Assembly: GCF_012843875.1 (NCBI RefSeq)
Contig: NZ_JABAFY010000027.1
Location: 1-34,781 of the forward strand
Direction of reading: 5' to 3'
From: Desulfovibrio piger
GTDB lineage: Bacteria; Desulfobacterota; Desulfovibrionia; Desulfovibrionales; Desulfovibrionaceae
DNA length: 34,781 nucleotides
The translations under genes and the position numbers were made by a program. The notes under the pieces are model-generated. The model ran no database searches, was not told the origin of the DNA, and saw nothing but the letters and a program-made list of their open reading frames with translations. Shown in pieces: positions 1 through 8,354 of this stretch (positions are counted from its first letter, which is position 1; each line of letters begins with the position of its first letter).

Positions 1-94
1 ATGTGCATCTTTTCTTGCCGCCGTTCAAATCAGATGCATATCTTTGTGGGCAAACATAATTTGACGACACTATCTAGCGGGAAATTTTCCGGGA

Positions 95-445
95 TCACCG
101 GCAGCCCCTCAAGGGGGGGCGGAGCTGCCGGGGGGTATCAGGAGGAGGAAGGTCGGTATGTTCCCGGCCGGCTCCGAAGGAGGGACGAGCCGGCCGGGGA
201 GGGACTTTTTCAGGAGGAAGGAGGTTGCTGTTTTCAGTCCCGGCCGGTCCTGGGGGGGGACAGGCCGACCGGGGGAAGGAGGTCTCAGAAGAAGCGGAGG
301 ATGTTCGTTTCAGGTTCGAAGGAGGTCCGTCAGGCTGTCCACGCTACCGCGGTCTGTCGCGGGCCGAGGCAGCAAAGAGGCCATGCGGCTGCCGCGGTAG
401 CGCGGACGGTAAGAAATTTGTGGTGTTCCATGACGGACCTCCAAA
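95..445 (+). ncRNA. Candidate structured RNA of tandem hairpin/GGAGG modules
   Basis: No convincing protein is encoded here, but the DNA is unusually structured. Hairpin 1 has arms CCGGCAGC 98-105 / GCTGCCGG 124-131. Hairpin 2 has arms CCCGGCCGGCTC 163-174 / 187-198, and its 12-nt loop shows AAGGAGGG. Hairpin 3 has arms 239-249 / 263-273 with one mismatch and one wobble. They are separated by near-repeats CAGGAGGAGGAAGG (139-152) and CAGGAGGAAGGAGG (211-224). I count about 17 GGA trinucleotides between 121 and 323. A perfect 12-bp helix, 321-332 with 431-442, encloses a second helix, 337-352 with 392-407 (one mismatch). A TTGACG at 61-66 with a weak -10 at 83-88 would start a transcript just before hairpin 1. 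GGA motifs in and between hairpin loops recall CsrA-titrating RNAs (CsrB/RsmZ), but that is inference. Strand, 3' end and function are unproven, and no intrinsic terminator is seen. Confidence 0.33.
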
Positions 446-791
446 AAGGAAGAAGATGGTATGGCATGTATATCTGTTCGGCGCTGTCCCCGTAGTGGTG
501 GCGGACCGGAGGGCCCGTCCCGGACGATGCCGTTGTTGTACGGGATACAGCAATCGCCGTGCCAAAGTATATTTTCATAATAAAAACAATAAATTACAAA
601 ATAAGGTTTAAAAAAGGCGTTTCCCTAGCCCCGGCACCTGTACAGAAATTGAACATTTTTTCCCGCCATTCCGGCAGGTTGTAAAAAAATTGGACGCTTT
701 GCCCCGCAGCAGGCGGCCTATGTGCTTTTTTTATACAGTCCGCGGCCGCCGTTCCGGCAAAGGGTCCTGCGCCGGGGCGCCAGCACGCTCT
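446..791. other. Non-coding stretch before the peptidase gene
   Basis: This AT-rich-to-mixed sequence holds no ORF I would support. Several weak pairings exist around 488-545 (for example CCCGT 515-519 with ACGGG 540-544) and may belong to the structured element upstream. I see no tRNA, riboswitch or insertion-sequence signature. Confidence 0.5.
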
Positions 792-820
792 TTGCAAAGC
801 GGCAGGCTCCATAGTATAGC
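792..820 (+). promoter_or_regulatory. Candidate sigma70 promoter for the M16C peptidase
   Basis: TTGCAA (792-797) and TATAGC (815-820) are separated by 17 bases, 48 bases upstream of the chosen start codon. The boxes are only moderate matches to consensus, so this is a plausible rather than a firm call. Confidence 0.35.
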
Positions 821-867
821 CGAACCATATGAATCTTACCAACGAACCTTCCCTGAAAGGATCCCTC

Positions 868-3783
868 ATGAACAGTCATGGTTTCGAACTCGTCACCGAG
901 CGCCGCCTGCACGAAGTGGGCGGTACGGCCCGGCTCTGGAAACACGGCGTCACCGGCGCGCAGCTGCTCTCCGTCAGCAATGCCGACGAGAACAAGTGCT
1001 TCGGCGTGAGCTTCCGCACCCCGCCCACGGACTCCACGGGCGTGGCCCACATCCTGGAACATTCCGTGCTCTGCGGCTCGGACAAATATCCGGTCAAGGA
1101 ACCCTTCGTGGAGCTGCTCAAGGGCTCGCTCCAGACCTTCCTCAACGCCTTCACCTTCCCGGACAAGACCTGCTATCCCGTGGCCAGCGCCAACCTGCAG
1201 GACTTCTACAACCTCATCGACGTCTACATCGACGCCGTCTTCCATCCCCGCATCAGCGAGGACATCTTCCGGCAGGAAGGCTGGCACGTGGAGGCCGAGG
1301 ACACCAAGGGCCCCTGGACCTACAAGGGCGTGGTCTACAATGAGATGAAGGGCGCCTACTCCTCGCCCGATTCCGTGCTGGCCGAACAGAGCCAGCAGGC
1401 CATCTTCCCGGACATGCTCTACAGCCTGGACTCCGGCGGCAACCCGGAAGTCATCCCGGACCTGACCTACGAGGCCTTCCGCGATTTCCACAGCCGCTAC
1501 TACCATCCCTCCAACGCGCGTTTCTTCTTCTGGGGCGATGACCCGGAAGAAAAGCGTCTGGAGATCGTGGCCGAGGCCCTGCAGGGCTATACCGCCCGCG
1601 CGGTGGACTCCGCCGTGCCCCTGCAGCCCCGCCGCGACACGCCCCGGCAGGTGGAAGTGCCCTACGCCGCCACCGACGGCCAGAAAACGGCCCTGTTCAC
1701 GGTCAACTGGCTGCTGGGCGAACGCGGCGACGTGCATCAGGCCCTGCTCATGGAGATGCTGGAGCACATCCTCGAAGGCCTGCCGGGCTCTCCCCTGCGC
1801 AAGGCCCTCATCAGCTCCGGCCTGGGCGAGGACACCACCGGCTGCGGCCTGGAGACCGACCTGCGCCAGATGTACTATTCCACCGGTCTCAAGGGCGTGG
1901 ACCCGCGCAAGGTGCAGGACGCCGAGATGCTCATCTTCGAGACCCTCGCCGACCTTGCCGAGGACGGCATCGACCCCGCCGCCGTGGAAGCCGCCGTCAA
2001 CAGCGTGGAATTCTCCTACCGCGAGAACAATTCCGGCCGCTTCCCGCGCGGCCTCTCGGCCATGATCCAGGCCCTGTCCACCTGGCTCTACGACGGCGAC
2101 CCGCTGGCCCCGCTGGCCTGGGAAGGCCCGCTGGCCGAAATCAAGGCCCGTCTGGCCGCCGGGGAGAAGGTCTTCGAGAACGCCATCCGCGACCACTTCC
2201 TCAACAACGAACACCGCGCCACCGTGGTGCTGCTGCCTGACGCCCGGCTGGCCAAGGCCCGTGAGGACCGCGAGGCCGCCCGCCTGGCCGCCGTGTACGA
2301 GGCCTGCTCCGACGCCGAGCGGCAGGAGCTGGTGGAGGCCACCAGCCGTCTGCAGGCCGCCCAGTCCGCTCCGGACAGCCCCGAGGCCCTGGCCACCATC
2401 CCCAGCCTGGGCATGGATGCCCTGCCCCTGCGCAACACGCCCGTGCCCTGCGTGCGGGAGGCCCTGAGCGGCGGCCAGACCTGGCTGGCCCACGACCTGC
2501 CCACCAGCGGCATCGCCTATACGGCCCTGCTCCTGCCCCTGAACGCCGTCCCGGCCCGCCTGGAGCCCCTGCTGCCCCTCTTTGCCCGCAGCCTCACCGA
2601 AGTGGGCACCGCCCGCCGCGATTTCAGCGAACTGGGCGCGCGCATGGCCGCCAAGACCGGCGGTGTGGGCGCCGATCCCCTGCTGGCCACCACCCGCGGG
2701 GAGCGCGGCCTGGTCAAATATCTGAGCGTGGCCGGCAAGGCCGTCTACGACAAGGTGCCCGACCTGTTCGACATCTTCCGCGAGATCCTGCTGGCGCCCC
2801 TGACCGACCGCGCCGTGCGTCTGGAGCGCCTGCGCCAGATGCTGCTGGAAGACAAGGCCCGTCTGGAGCACGGTCTGGTGGCGGCCGGTCATTCGGCCGT
2901 GGGTTCCCGCCTGCGCGCCCACTTCACGTCCTCCGGCCTGCTGGCCGAGCGCCTGTCGGGCATCAGCCAGCTCATGGCCGTACGCGAGCACCTGCAGCGT
3001 CTGGACAGCGATCCCGACAGCCTGCTGGCCGATCTGGACAAGCTGCGCCGCCTCATCGTGGTCAGCCCCGACGTGCTGGTGGACTGCACGGCCGAGACCG
3101 CCGGTCTGGATGCCGTGCAGCGGCAGGCCGCCGACCTGCTGGCCGCCCTGCCCGCCGGCCGTGACGCGGCCCTGGTCCTGCCGCCCTTCAGCGACGGTCT
3201 GCCCGCCGCCGAGGCCTTCCTGGCCCCGGCCCAGATCAACTATGTGGGCAAGGCGGCCAACCTCTACGACCTGGGCTACACCTACCACGGCTCGGCCAGC
3301 GTCATCCTGCGTTACATGCGCATGGGCTATCTGTGGGAACGCGTGCGCGTGCGCGGCGGTGCCTACGGCGCCTTCTGCATGCTGGACCGCATGGGCGGCA
3401 CCCTGGTCTGCGCCTCGTACCGCGACCCCAACGTGGACGAGACCCTGACCGCCTATGACCAGATGGCCGACTACCTGCGCTCCTTCCGTCCCGACAAGGA
3501 GCAGCTCACCAGCGCCATCGTGGGCGCCATCGGCGACCTGGACAGCTACCTGCTGCCCGACGCCCGCGGTGCGCAGGGCCTGGCCCGCCATCTGGCCGGG
3601 GACGACGAGGACGCCCGCCAGCAGATGCGTGACGAGATCCTCGGCACCACGGCCCGGCACTTCCGCGACTTCGCCGACGTGCTGGCCGAAGCCGCCGGTC
3701 ACGGCGTGACCTGCGTACTGGGCGGTGCCCAGACCCGCGCCGCCGCCGAGGCCCACGGCTGGCAGACGCAGGAACTGCTGTAG
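868..3783 (+). CDS. PreP-like zinc metallopeptidase, family M16C
   Basis: This 971-residue protein matches the presequence-protease / Cym1 class of single-chain M16C peptidases, which enclose and degrade short unfolded peptides in a two-half chamber. The inverted zinc motif HILEH is at residues 61-65 (HxxEH, with Glu64 the catalytic base). A candidate third ligand, Glu159, lies in the segment YNEMKGAYS. The length agrees with the family (about 970 residues), including the M16C-associated middle domain and the catalytically inactive C-terminal half. No signal peptide is visible, so it is probably cytoplasmic. I chose ATG 868 over the in-frame ATG 829 because AAAGGA (856-861) sits 6 bases before it and family homology begins right after. 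It stands alone and ends at a strong terminator. The substrate in bacteria is not evident from the sequence. Confidence 0.93.
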   Translation: MNSHGFELVTERRLHEVGGTARLWKHGVTGAQLLSVSNADENKCFGVSFRTPPTDSTGVAHILEHSVLCGSDKYPVKEPFVELLKGSLQTFLNAFTFPDKTCYPVASANLQDFYNLIDVYIDAVFHPRISEDIFRQEGWHVEAEDTKGPWTYKGVVYNEMKGAYSSPDSVLAEQSQQAIFPDMLYSLDSGGNPEVIPDLTYEAFRDFHSRYYHPSNARFFFWGDDPEEKRLEIVAEALQGYTARAVDSAVPLQPRRDTPRQVEVPYAATDGQKTALFTVNWLLGERGDVHQALLMEMLEHILEGLPGSPLRKALISSGLGEDTTGCGLETDLRQMYYSTGLKGVDPRKVQDAEMLIFETLADLAEDGIDPAAVEAAVNSVEFSYRENNSGRFPRGLSAMIQALSTWLYDGDPLAPLAWEGPLAEIKARLAAGEKVFENAIRDHFLNNEHRATVVLLPDARLAKAREDREAARLAAVYEACSDAERQELVEATSRLQAAQSAPDSPEALATIPSLGMDALPLRNTPVPCVREALSGGQTWLAHDLPTSGIAYTALLLPLNAVPARLEPLLPLFARSLTEVGTARRDFSELGARMAAKTGGVGADPLLATTRGERGLVKYLSVAGKAVYDKVPDLFDIFREILLAPLTDRAVRLERLRQMLLEDKARLEHGLVAAGHSAVGSRLRAHFTSSGLLAERLSGISQLMAVREHLQRLDSDPDSLLADLDKLRRLIVVSPDVLVDCTAETAGLDAVQRQAADLLAALPAGRDAALVLPPFSDGLPAAEAFLAPAQINYVGKAANLYDLGYTYHGSASVILRYMRMGYLWERVRVRGGAYGAFCMLDRMGGTLVCASYRDPNVDETLTAYDQMADYLRSFRPDKEQLTSAIVGAIGDLDSYLLPDARGAQGLARHLAGDDEDARQQMRDEILGTTARHFRDFADVLAEAAGHGVTCVLGGAQTRAAAEAHGWQTQELL

Positions 3784-3820
3784 TCCCGGCCCTGAGGCCT
3801 GGATGCGTACATGACCATCC

Positions 3821-3871
3821 GGGGAAGGGGGACAGCTTGCGCCGCGGCGAAGGCTTTCCCCTTCCCCTTTT
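3821..3871 (+). terminator. Intrinsic terminator after the M16C peptidase gene
   Basis: GGGGAAGGGG (3821-3830) pairs perfectly with CCCCTTCCCC (3858-3867) and is followed by TTTT. The loop contains a further GC-rich pairing. It lies about 40 bases after the stop codon. Confidence 0.75.
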
Positions 3872-4326
3872 CCGTTCCTCCCGCCCGAGCTCACCGGCCC
3901 GGCAGCTCCACCAGGGCGGATACGGCAAGGGCGCTGCCTCTCCGGCATCCCGGCCCGCAGGGACAGGGACCGGTACGCCCTTCCCGATCCATGTCGCCGC
4001 GGACGGAGCCGGGACGGCCCCTGACGCAGGACACGGCCTGTGGCACGGGAGGCCCTCAGCTCTCCCGCCCGTAGCGGCAGCAATGCCTGGTATTGCCTTT
4101 TCCCTCTGGAATACCTACCTTTTCAGGAAACCGTCAGGCAGGGCCCCGCACGGGCTTTGCTGCCCGGATGCCGTCTTGCCGCGCTGCAGCCGGTCTGCTG
4201 CCGGTCCGGGATGCCTTCGATCTTCCGCATCCCCGGACGCCATGGCTTCAGGCAACGGCCATCCCCGCCCGTATTCGGGAGCCCTTCCCCCAAGGCGTTC
4301 CCCTTCCCTGCTCCCAAGGAGGATCC
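3872..4326. other. Intergenic region upstream of cbiR
   Basis: This is about 450 bases without a credible gene. A possible promoter is TTGCCT (4093-4098), 17 bases, TACCTT (4116-4121). An imperfect hairpin lies around 4216-4250 (arms TCCGGGATGC / GCATCCCCGGA). Because the next gene is cobamide-related, I looked for a cobalamin riboswitch, but no convincing B12-box was found. Confidence 0.4.
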
Positions 4327-5133
4327 ATGAAGCAGACCCCCGGCCCCGTCATCGGCGCTCCTTCTTTTGTCATGCCCGCCAATGTGGCCGACAATGCCCG
4401 CTTTCTGGCCGGGCGCGTCGATGAAGTGGCCCTGTGCCTTTTTGAAGCCCGTTCCTGCCTTGCCTATGACGACGAAGACCTGCCCCCCGCGCTGGCGGAC
4501 CTGCCCCTGAGCTGGCATGTCCACCTGCCCGTGGATCTGCCCTGGCCGCGCAAGAAGGATGCCGAAGCCGTGCGCGTGGCCGTGGAGCTGGCCCTGCGCG
4601 TCTTTGACCGGGTGGCCTGGCTCAAGCCCTGGGGCGCCGTGCTCCATGCCCCCAAGGGCAGCCCCGTGCTGCAGCGTTTCATCCTGCGTCAGGCCGCCGC
4701 CTGCTGGCAGCGCCGCAGCAAGATCCCCCTGCTGCTGGAGAACACCGACATCTGCGACATCGCCGGCCTGGGACGCGGCTTTCCGGCCGATCACGGCCTG
4801 GGCTTCTGTCTGGACGTCGGCCACCTCATGAGCTATGCTCAAAACGCACTTTGGGCATCTCCCCTGCCCGAGACAGCGGCCCTGGTCCACTGGAGCGCCC
4901 CCGGCACCCAGGACCAGCATCTGGCCCTGCACCGGTTCACGGCAGCCCAGCAGCATCTGGCACGGCAACTGGCCGGCCGTCTGCCCGGGAACTGCCGTCA
5001 TCTGCTGGAGATCTTCCGCTGGCAGGGGGTGGAGGAATCCCTGCCCCTCCTGCGCGACCTGCTGGCCAGCCAGCCGGATACCGTGTCCCCCGGCTGCCCG
5101 CACGGCCCCAACAACGCCAAAACAGCGGAGTAA
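4327..5133 (+). CDS. cbiR: Cobamide-remodelling phosphodiesterase CbiR
   Basis: This 268-residue protein resembles CbiR, an AP-endonuclease-2/TIM-barrel-type enzyme. CbiR hydrolyses the phosphoribosyl bond of cobamides so that the lower ligand can be exchanged. Recognisable features are the opening IGAPSFVMPANVADNARFLAG, then DEVALCLFEARSCLAYDD, the HVHLPVDLPW strand with its two histidines, LHAPKG, LLLENTD and FCLDVGHLM. The last three are barrel-strand metal-site segments of the superfamily. ATG 4327 is preceded by AAGGAGG (4315-4321), an excellent ribosome site, whereas in-frame extensions upstream are not family-like. The stop is 7 bases before the DHH gene, so the two are probably co-transcribed. 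This organism would need cobamides for corrinoid enzymes. The assignment rests on remembered family similarity and a more general sugar-phosphate isomerase/epimerase role cannot be excluded. Confidence 0.8.
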   Translation: MKQTPGPVIGAPSFVMPANVADNARFLAGRVDEVALCLFEARSCLAYDDEDLPPALADLPLSWHVHLPVDLPWPRKKDAEAVRVAVELALRVFDRVAWLKPWGAVLHAPKGSPVLQRFILRQAAACWQRRSKIPLLLENTDICDIAGLGRGFPADHGLGFCLDVGHLMSYAQNALWASPLPETAALVHWSAPGTQDQHLALHRFTAAQQHLARQLAGRLPGNCRHLLEIFRWQGVEESLPLLRDLLASQPDTVSPGCPHGPNNAKTAE

Positions 5134-5140
5134 AGCGGTC

Positions 5141-6220
5141 ATGACCAATCCCTATGTAGCGCAGATGCGACAGTGGCGGCAGACACTGACCAAGGATCAG
5201 CGCTGGGCCATCCTCATCTCGGCGGACCCGGACGCCCTGGCCTCGGCGCTGGCGCTCAAGCGCATCATGGCGCATCGTGTGCGCGGTGTGGACATCTTCC
5301 GCATCAACGAAGTCACCCGGCCCGACAACCTGGCCATGATCCGCTACCTGCGCATCCCGGCCAAGCTCTGGCAGCCCGAAAAGGCCGATCTCTACACCAA
5401 TTTCGCCATGGTGGACTCCCAGCCCCACCACAACCCGGCGTTCCAGGGCATCACTTTCGACCTCATCATCGACCATCATCCCCTCACGGCAGGCCAGCTG
5501 CCGCAGGCGCCCTTCTGCGACATCCGCCCCGGTTTCGGTGCCACCAGCACCATGATGACCCGCTACCTGCAGGGTCTGCGCATCAAGCCCGGGCCGCTGC
5601 TCTCCACGGCGCTGCTCTACGGCATCCGCACGGATACCGCCACTTTCGAGCGTTCCGGCGGCGAGGACGACCTGCGCGCCTACCAGTGGCTCATCAAGCA
5701 TGCCGACGCCACCCTGCTGCGCCGCATCATCCGCAGCGAATACCTGCGCGCCTGGCTGCCCCTTTTCTCCCGCGCGTTCCGCTCCCTGCGCGACTGCCGG
5801 GGCGGGGCCATGGTCTGGCTCAACGAGGTGGACAGCGCCGACCTGCTGGTGGCCGTGGCCGACTTCTTCACCCGTGTGCACGGCCTCAAGTGGATCGCCG
5901 TCTGCGGCGTGGTGGAAAAGACCGTGGTGGTCATCTTCCGCGGTGACGGCAGCCGCGACATCGGCCGTCTGGCCGACGCCTGCTTCTACGACGTGGGCTC
6001 CGCCGGCGGCCACCGCAACCTGGGCCGCGCGGAATTCCCCCTTGCCGCCATCCCGGCGGGCACCAAGCCTGCGGATTTCATCTTCCAGCGTCTGCACAGC
6101 CGCAAGCTGCGCCCGGTCACGGCCAGCGCCGCGCCCCTGGCCGAGAACGCCGGGCAGCAGGCCGTGCACAGCGAAACGCTGGAGCCCGCTCCCGTCCAGG
6201 CCCTGGCCCACGGGGCGTAA
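5141..6220 (+). CDS. DHH-family phosphoesterase (NrnA-like)
   Basis: This 359-residue protein has the DHH/DHHA1 architecture of NrnA-type phosphodiesterases, which use two Mn ions to degrade nanoRNA or 3'-phosphoadenosine 5'-phosphate. Visible motifs are ILISADPDALASALAL (DxD motif), a mid-domain Asp in FAMVDSQPHHN, the namesake motif LIIDHHPL, GATSTMMTRYL, and TALLYGIRTDTATF. The C-terminal DHHA1 nucleic-acid-binding part includes the glycine-rich DVGSAGGHRNLGRAEF. Start ATG 5141 follows GGAG (5127-5130). The gene is 7 bases after cbiR and closed by a strong terminator. Whether the substrate is an oligonucleotide, pAp or a cyclic dinucleotide product is not decided by sequence. The cbiR neighbourhood suggests shared transcription but not necessarily shared chemistry. 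Confidence 0.87.
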   Translation: MTNPYVAQMRQWRQTLTKDQRWAILISADPDALASALALKRIMAHRVRGVDIFRINEVTRPDNLAMIRYLRIPAKLWQPEKADLYTNFAMVDSQPHHNPAFQGITFDLIIDHHPLTAGQLPQAPFCDIRPGFGATSTMMTRYLQGLRIKPGPLLSTALLYGIRTDTATFERSGGEDDLRAYQWLIKHADATLLRRIIRSEYLRAWLPLFSRAFRSLRDCRGGAMVWLNEVDSADLLVAVADFFTRVHGLKWIAVCGVVEKTVVVIFRGDGSRDIGRLADACFYDVGSAGGHRNLGRAEFPLAAIPAGTKPADFIFQRLHSRKLRPVTASAAPLAENAGQQAVHSETLEPAPVQALAHGA

Positions 6221-6239
6221 AAAAGCCGTCTTCTTATCA

Positions 6240-6267
6240 GGAGGGGTAGCCCGCCCCTCCTTTTTTT
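6240..6267 (+). terminator. Intrinsic terminator after the DHH gene
   Basis: GGAGGGG (6240-6246) pairs with CCCCTCC (6254-6260) and is followed immediately by seven T residues. Confidence 0.9.
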
Positions 6268-6283
6268 ATGGTTATTTTTCCTT

Positions 6284-6316
6284 ATATCGAATAATATATT
6301 TTGATTTTTTCGATAT
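6284..6316. promoter_or_regulatory. Inverted repeat in the promoter region of the restriction gene
   Basis: ATATCGAA (6284-6291) and TTCGATAT (6309-6316) form a perfect 8-bp dyad separated by 17 very AT-rich bases that include TATATT. It lies between the preceding terminator and the ribosome site (CAGGAGA, 6327-6333) of the DUF262 gene. It is a candidate operator or 5'-leader hairpin. No dedicated regulator gene is adjacent, so what binds it is unknown. Confidence 0.35.
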
Positions 6317-6339
6317 GATGATTCATCAGGAGAGCAAAC

Positions 6340-8154
6340 ATGGCTGGTAGCTATGCAGAACCTATCACGATTGAAGATGCTGTACGCCATATCATAAAAA
6401 ATGAATATCTTTTGCCAGCCATACAGCGCAAATTCATATGGCGGCCTGAGCAAATATGCTCTCTCTTTGACTCCATCATGCGGGGCTACCCCATCAACTC
6501 CTTTATGTTCTGGGAAGTAACTACCCCCCGGATAGCAAATGATTTTCGTTTTTTTCAATTCCTTAAAAATTACTGTGAACGCTTCGGCGAAGATAATCCC
6601 GATCTGGATACCAAAGGTCTGGAACACTTCTGGGCTGTCATCGACGGACAGCAGCGGCTCACCTCTCTCTATATCGGGCTCAAAGGGACGTATGCTTATA
6701 AACTCCCCAGAAAATGGTGGCCATCATCCAAGAATTCTGAAATCTTGCCAGAACGTAAGCTTTATTTGAATATTGCATCTCCTCTTGAAGATGAACAGGC
6801 CGAGGACAAAATACAATATGAATTCAGATTTCTTGCGGGGGAAATATCAGAAAAAATTTGGTTCAAGGTGGGTGATATCTTCTGTATCGACACGAAATGT
6901 ATTGGGAAGAAAGCGACGAGCACACAAGAAATCCATGAATCCATCCTGCATTATCTTAAAGATAATGACTTGGAAACAAATAGCTATGCCTTCAAAACGC
7001 TCTATAGATTATACACAAGCATCCGCACTGAAAAAATAATCAATTATTACAATGAAACAAGTACAGAAATTGATGATATCGTCAGTATTTTTATTCGTAC
7101 CAATCACGGAGGTAGCCCCCTCTCTTTTTCGGATCTGCTGATATCCATTGCTATTGCAAATTTTCAAGACAAAGATATCGATATTAGAAAAGATATCGAT
7201 AATATCGTCTCTGAGGCAGGATCCAAAGGCTTCCACATAACACGTGATTTTGTTCTCAAAACAGCTCTTGCTGTCTCTGGAAACGATATCCAGTTCAAAG
7301 TAAAAAACTTCAACAGAGACAAGGTTGAATCCATAGTAAGAATATGGAAAAATCTTCAACTATGCTTCAATAATACATTTGAACTCATAAAATCCTTTGG
7401 CCTGACAGATGCAGCCCTCAGAGCCAAGAATGCCTTAATTCCTATCGTATACTATGTTTTTCATAAGGCAGACACTTCTCATGAACCGTTGTACAAAACG
7501 ATAAACAATCCGGCAAAGAACAAAGATGAACGCAAAAAGATCTGCCAGTGGCTCCATATGTCCCTGCTGAAAGGAACGTTTGGTGGGCATAGCGATACGA
7601 CACTGGCGACGCTTCGTCGCATCCTGCGCTCAAACCTCTCTGATACAAAACTCTTTCCTCTCGAAAATATCATAGAGCATTTTCGTGGGACATCGAAGGA
7701 CATGACCTTCACTGATGACTTCATCGACAGGCTGCTAAAGACACAAAAAGAGCATCCTTCCTGTTTCTCGATCCTTGCCTTGCTGTATCCTGACCTTGAT
7801 TTCAGCCAGGCGCTCGATATCGACCATATCCATCCTGCGGCAGGCTTCAGAAAAGCCGTCCTTGCCAAGCATGACTGGGGCAACAATCCTGAACGGCGGA
7901 CTTTTTATGAAGCCCCAGAGAACTGGAACGGGATCGCCAACCTGCAGTTGCTGAACGCCTCGGAAAACAAAGCAAAGCAGGACATGGACCTTTCACAATG
8001 GATCCAGAAAAATCCTTCCAGGTTTCCTATGCTGTATGTATCTGAGGACACGGATCTAGGATTCGATGCTTTTGAAAAATTTATCGCCACCCGGCGCCGG
8101 TGCCTGAAACAAAAACTGCAACAGCTCGTCATCTCCGAAGACAGACGGGCCTGA
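6340..8154 (+). CDS. DUF262/DUF1524 GmrSD-type type IV restriction nuclease
   Basis: This 604-residue single-chain protein couples an N-terminal DUF262 domain to a C-terminal DUF1524 His-Me/HNH nuclease, the layout of GmrSD-type enzymes that attack modified phage DNA. DUF262 (ParB/sulfiredoxin-like nucleotidase) shows PAIQRKFIW at 26-34 and the signature DGQQRLTSLY at 102-111. The nuclease shows DIDHIHP at about 493-499, then NLQLLNASENKAK at 534-546. ATG 6340 follows CAGGAGA. The gene is conspicuously AT-rich next to its neighbours and uses A/T-ending codons, which points to horizontal transfer. It is isolated by a terminator before it and another after it, with no methylase or partner, as expected for a modification-dependent system. 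The exact target modification cannot be read from sequence. Confidence 0.9.
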   Translation: MAGSYAEPITIEDAVRHIIKNEYLLPAIQRKFIWRPEQICSLFDSIMRGYPINSFMFWEVTTPRIANDFRFFQFLKNYCERFGEDNPDLDTKGLEHFWAVIDGQQRLTSLYIGLKGTYAYKLPRKWWPSSKNSEILPERKLYLNIASPLEDEQAEDKIQYEFRFLAGEISEKIWFKVGDIFCIDTKCIGKKATSTQEIHESILHYLKDNDLETNSYAFKTLYRLYTSIRTEKIINYYNETSTEIDDIVSIFIRTNHGGSPLSFSDLLISIAIANFQDKDIDIRKDIDNIVSEAGSKGFHITRDFVLKTALAVSGNDIQFKVKNFNRDKVESIVRIWKNLQLCFNNTFELIKSFGLTDAALRAKNALIPIVYYVFHKADTSHEPLYKTINNPAKNKDERKKICQWLHMSLLKGTFGGHSDTTLATLRRILRSNLSDTKLFPLENIIEHFRGTSKDMTFTDDFIDRLLKTQKEHPSCFSILALLYPDLDFSQALDIDHIHPAAGFRKAVLAKHDWGNNPERRTFYEAPENWNGIANLQLLNASENKAKQDMDLSQWIQKNPSRFPMLYVSEDTDLGFDAFEKFIATRRRCLKQKLQQLVISEDRRA

Positions 8155-8253
8155 CAGCCCCATTCCCGGGACGCCGCCACTGCGGCCATCCTTCACCAAT
8201 TCCATACGGACAATCATTTTTTAAACAAATAAAAACAATATGATACAGAAATA

Positions 8254-8287
8254 GCCCCCGCTATTTTCCGGCGGGAGGCATTTTTTT
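8254..8287 (+). terminator. Intrinsic terminator after the restriction gene
   Basis: GCCCCCGC (8254-8261) pairs with GCGGGAGGC (8271-8279), leaving one bulged A, and is followed by A and seven T residues. It isolates the acquired gene from the aromatic operon promoter that starts 13 bases later. Confidence 0.8.
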
Positions 8288-8299
8288 CACGAGCGACTC

Positions 8300-8328
8300 T
8301 TGACAAGCCCCGGGCTGCGGCGTAGCGT
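8300..8328 (+). promoter_or_regulatory. Sigma70 promoter of the aromatic amino-acid operon
   Basis: A perfect TTGACA (8300-8305), a 17-base spacer and TAGCGT (8323-8328) predict a transcription start near 8335. This places the leader peptide start codon about 20 bases into the transcript. Confidence 0.8.
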
Positions 8329-8354
8329 TCATGGAAACTGTTGGAGTTTTGAAG

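Noticed and set aside
1-495. 164-codon frame at the left end on the plus strand
   Set aside because: The product is Gly/Arg-rich, without a ribosome site or recognisable domain. The DNA is explained better by hairpins and GGAGG repeats.
718-4083. Very long open frame (1121 codons) on the minus strand opposite the peptidase gene
   Set aside because: It is the GC-bias shadow of the M16C gene. The product is low-complexity Gly/Ala/His/Gln-rich with no domain, whereas the plus strand encodes a clear HxxEH peptidase.
3872-4326. Possible cobalamin riboswitch ahead of cbiR
   Set aside because: No B12-box or conserved core could be found; only ordinary GC-rich hairpins are present.
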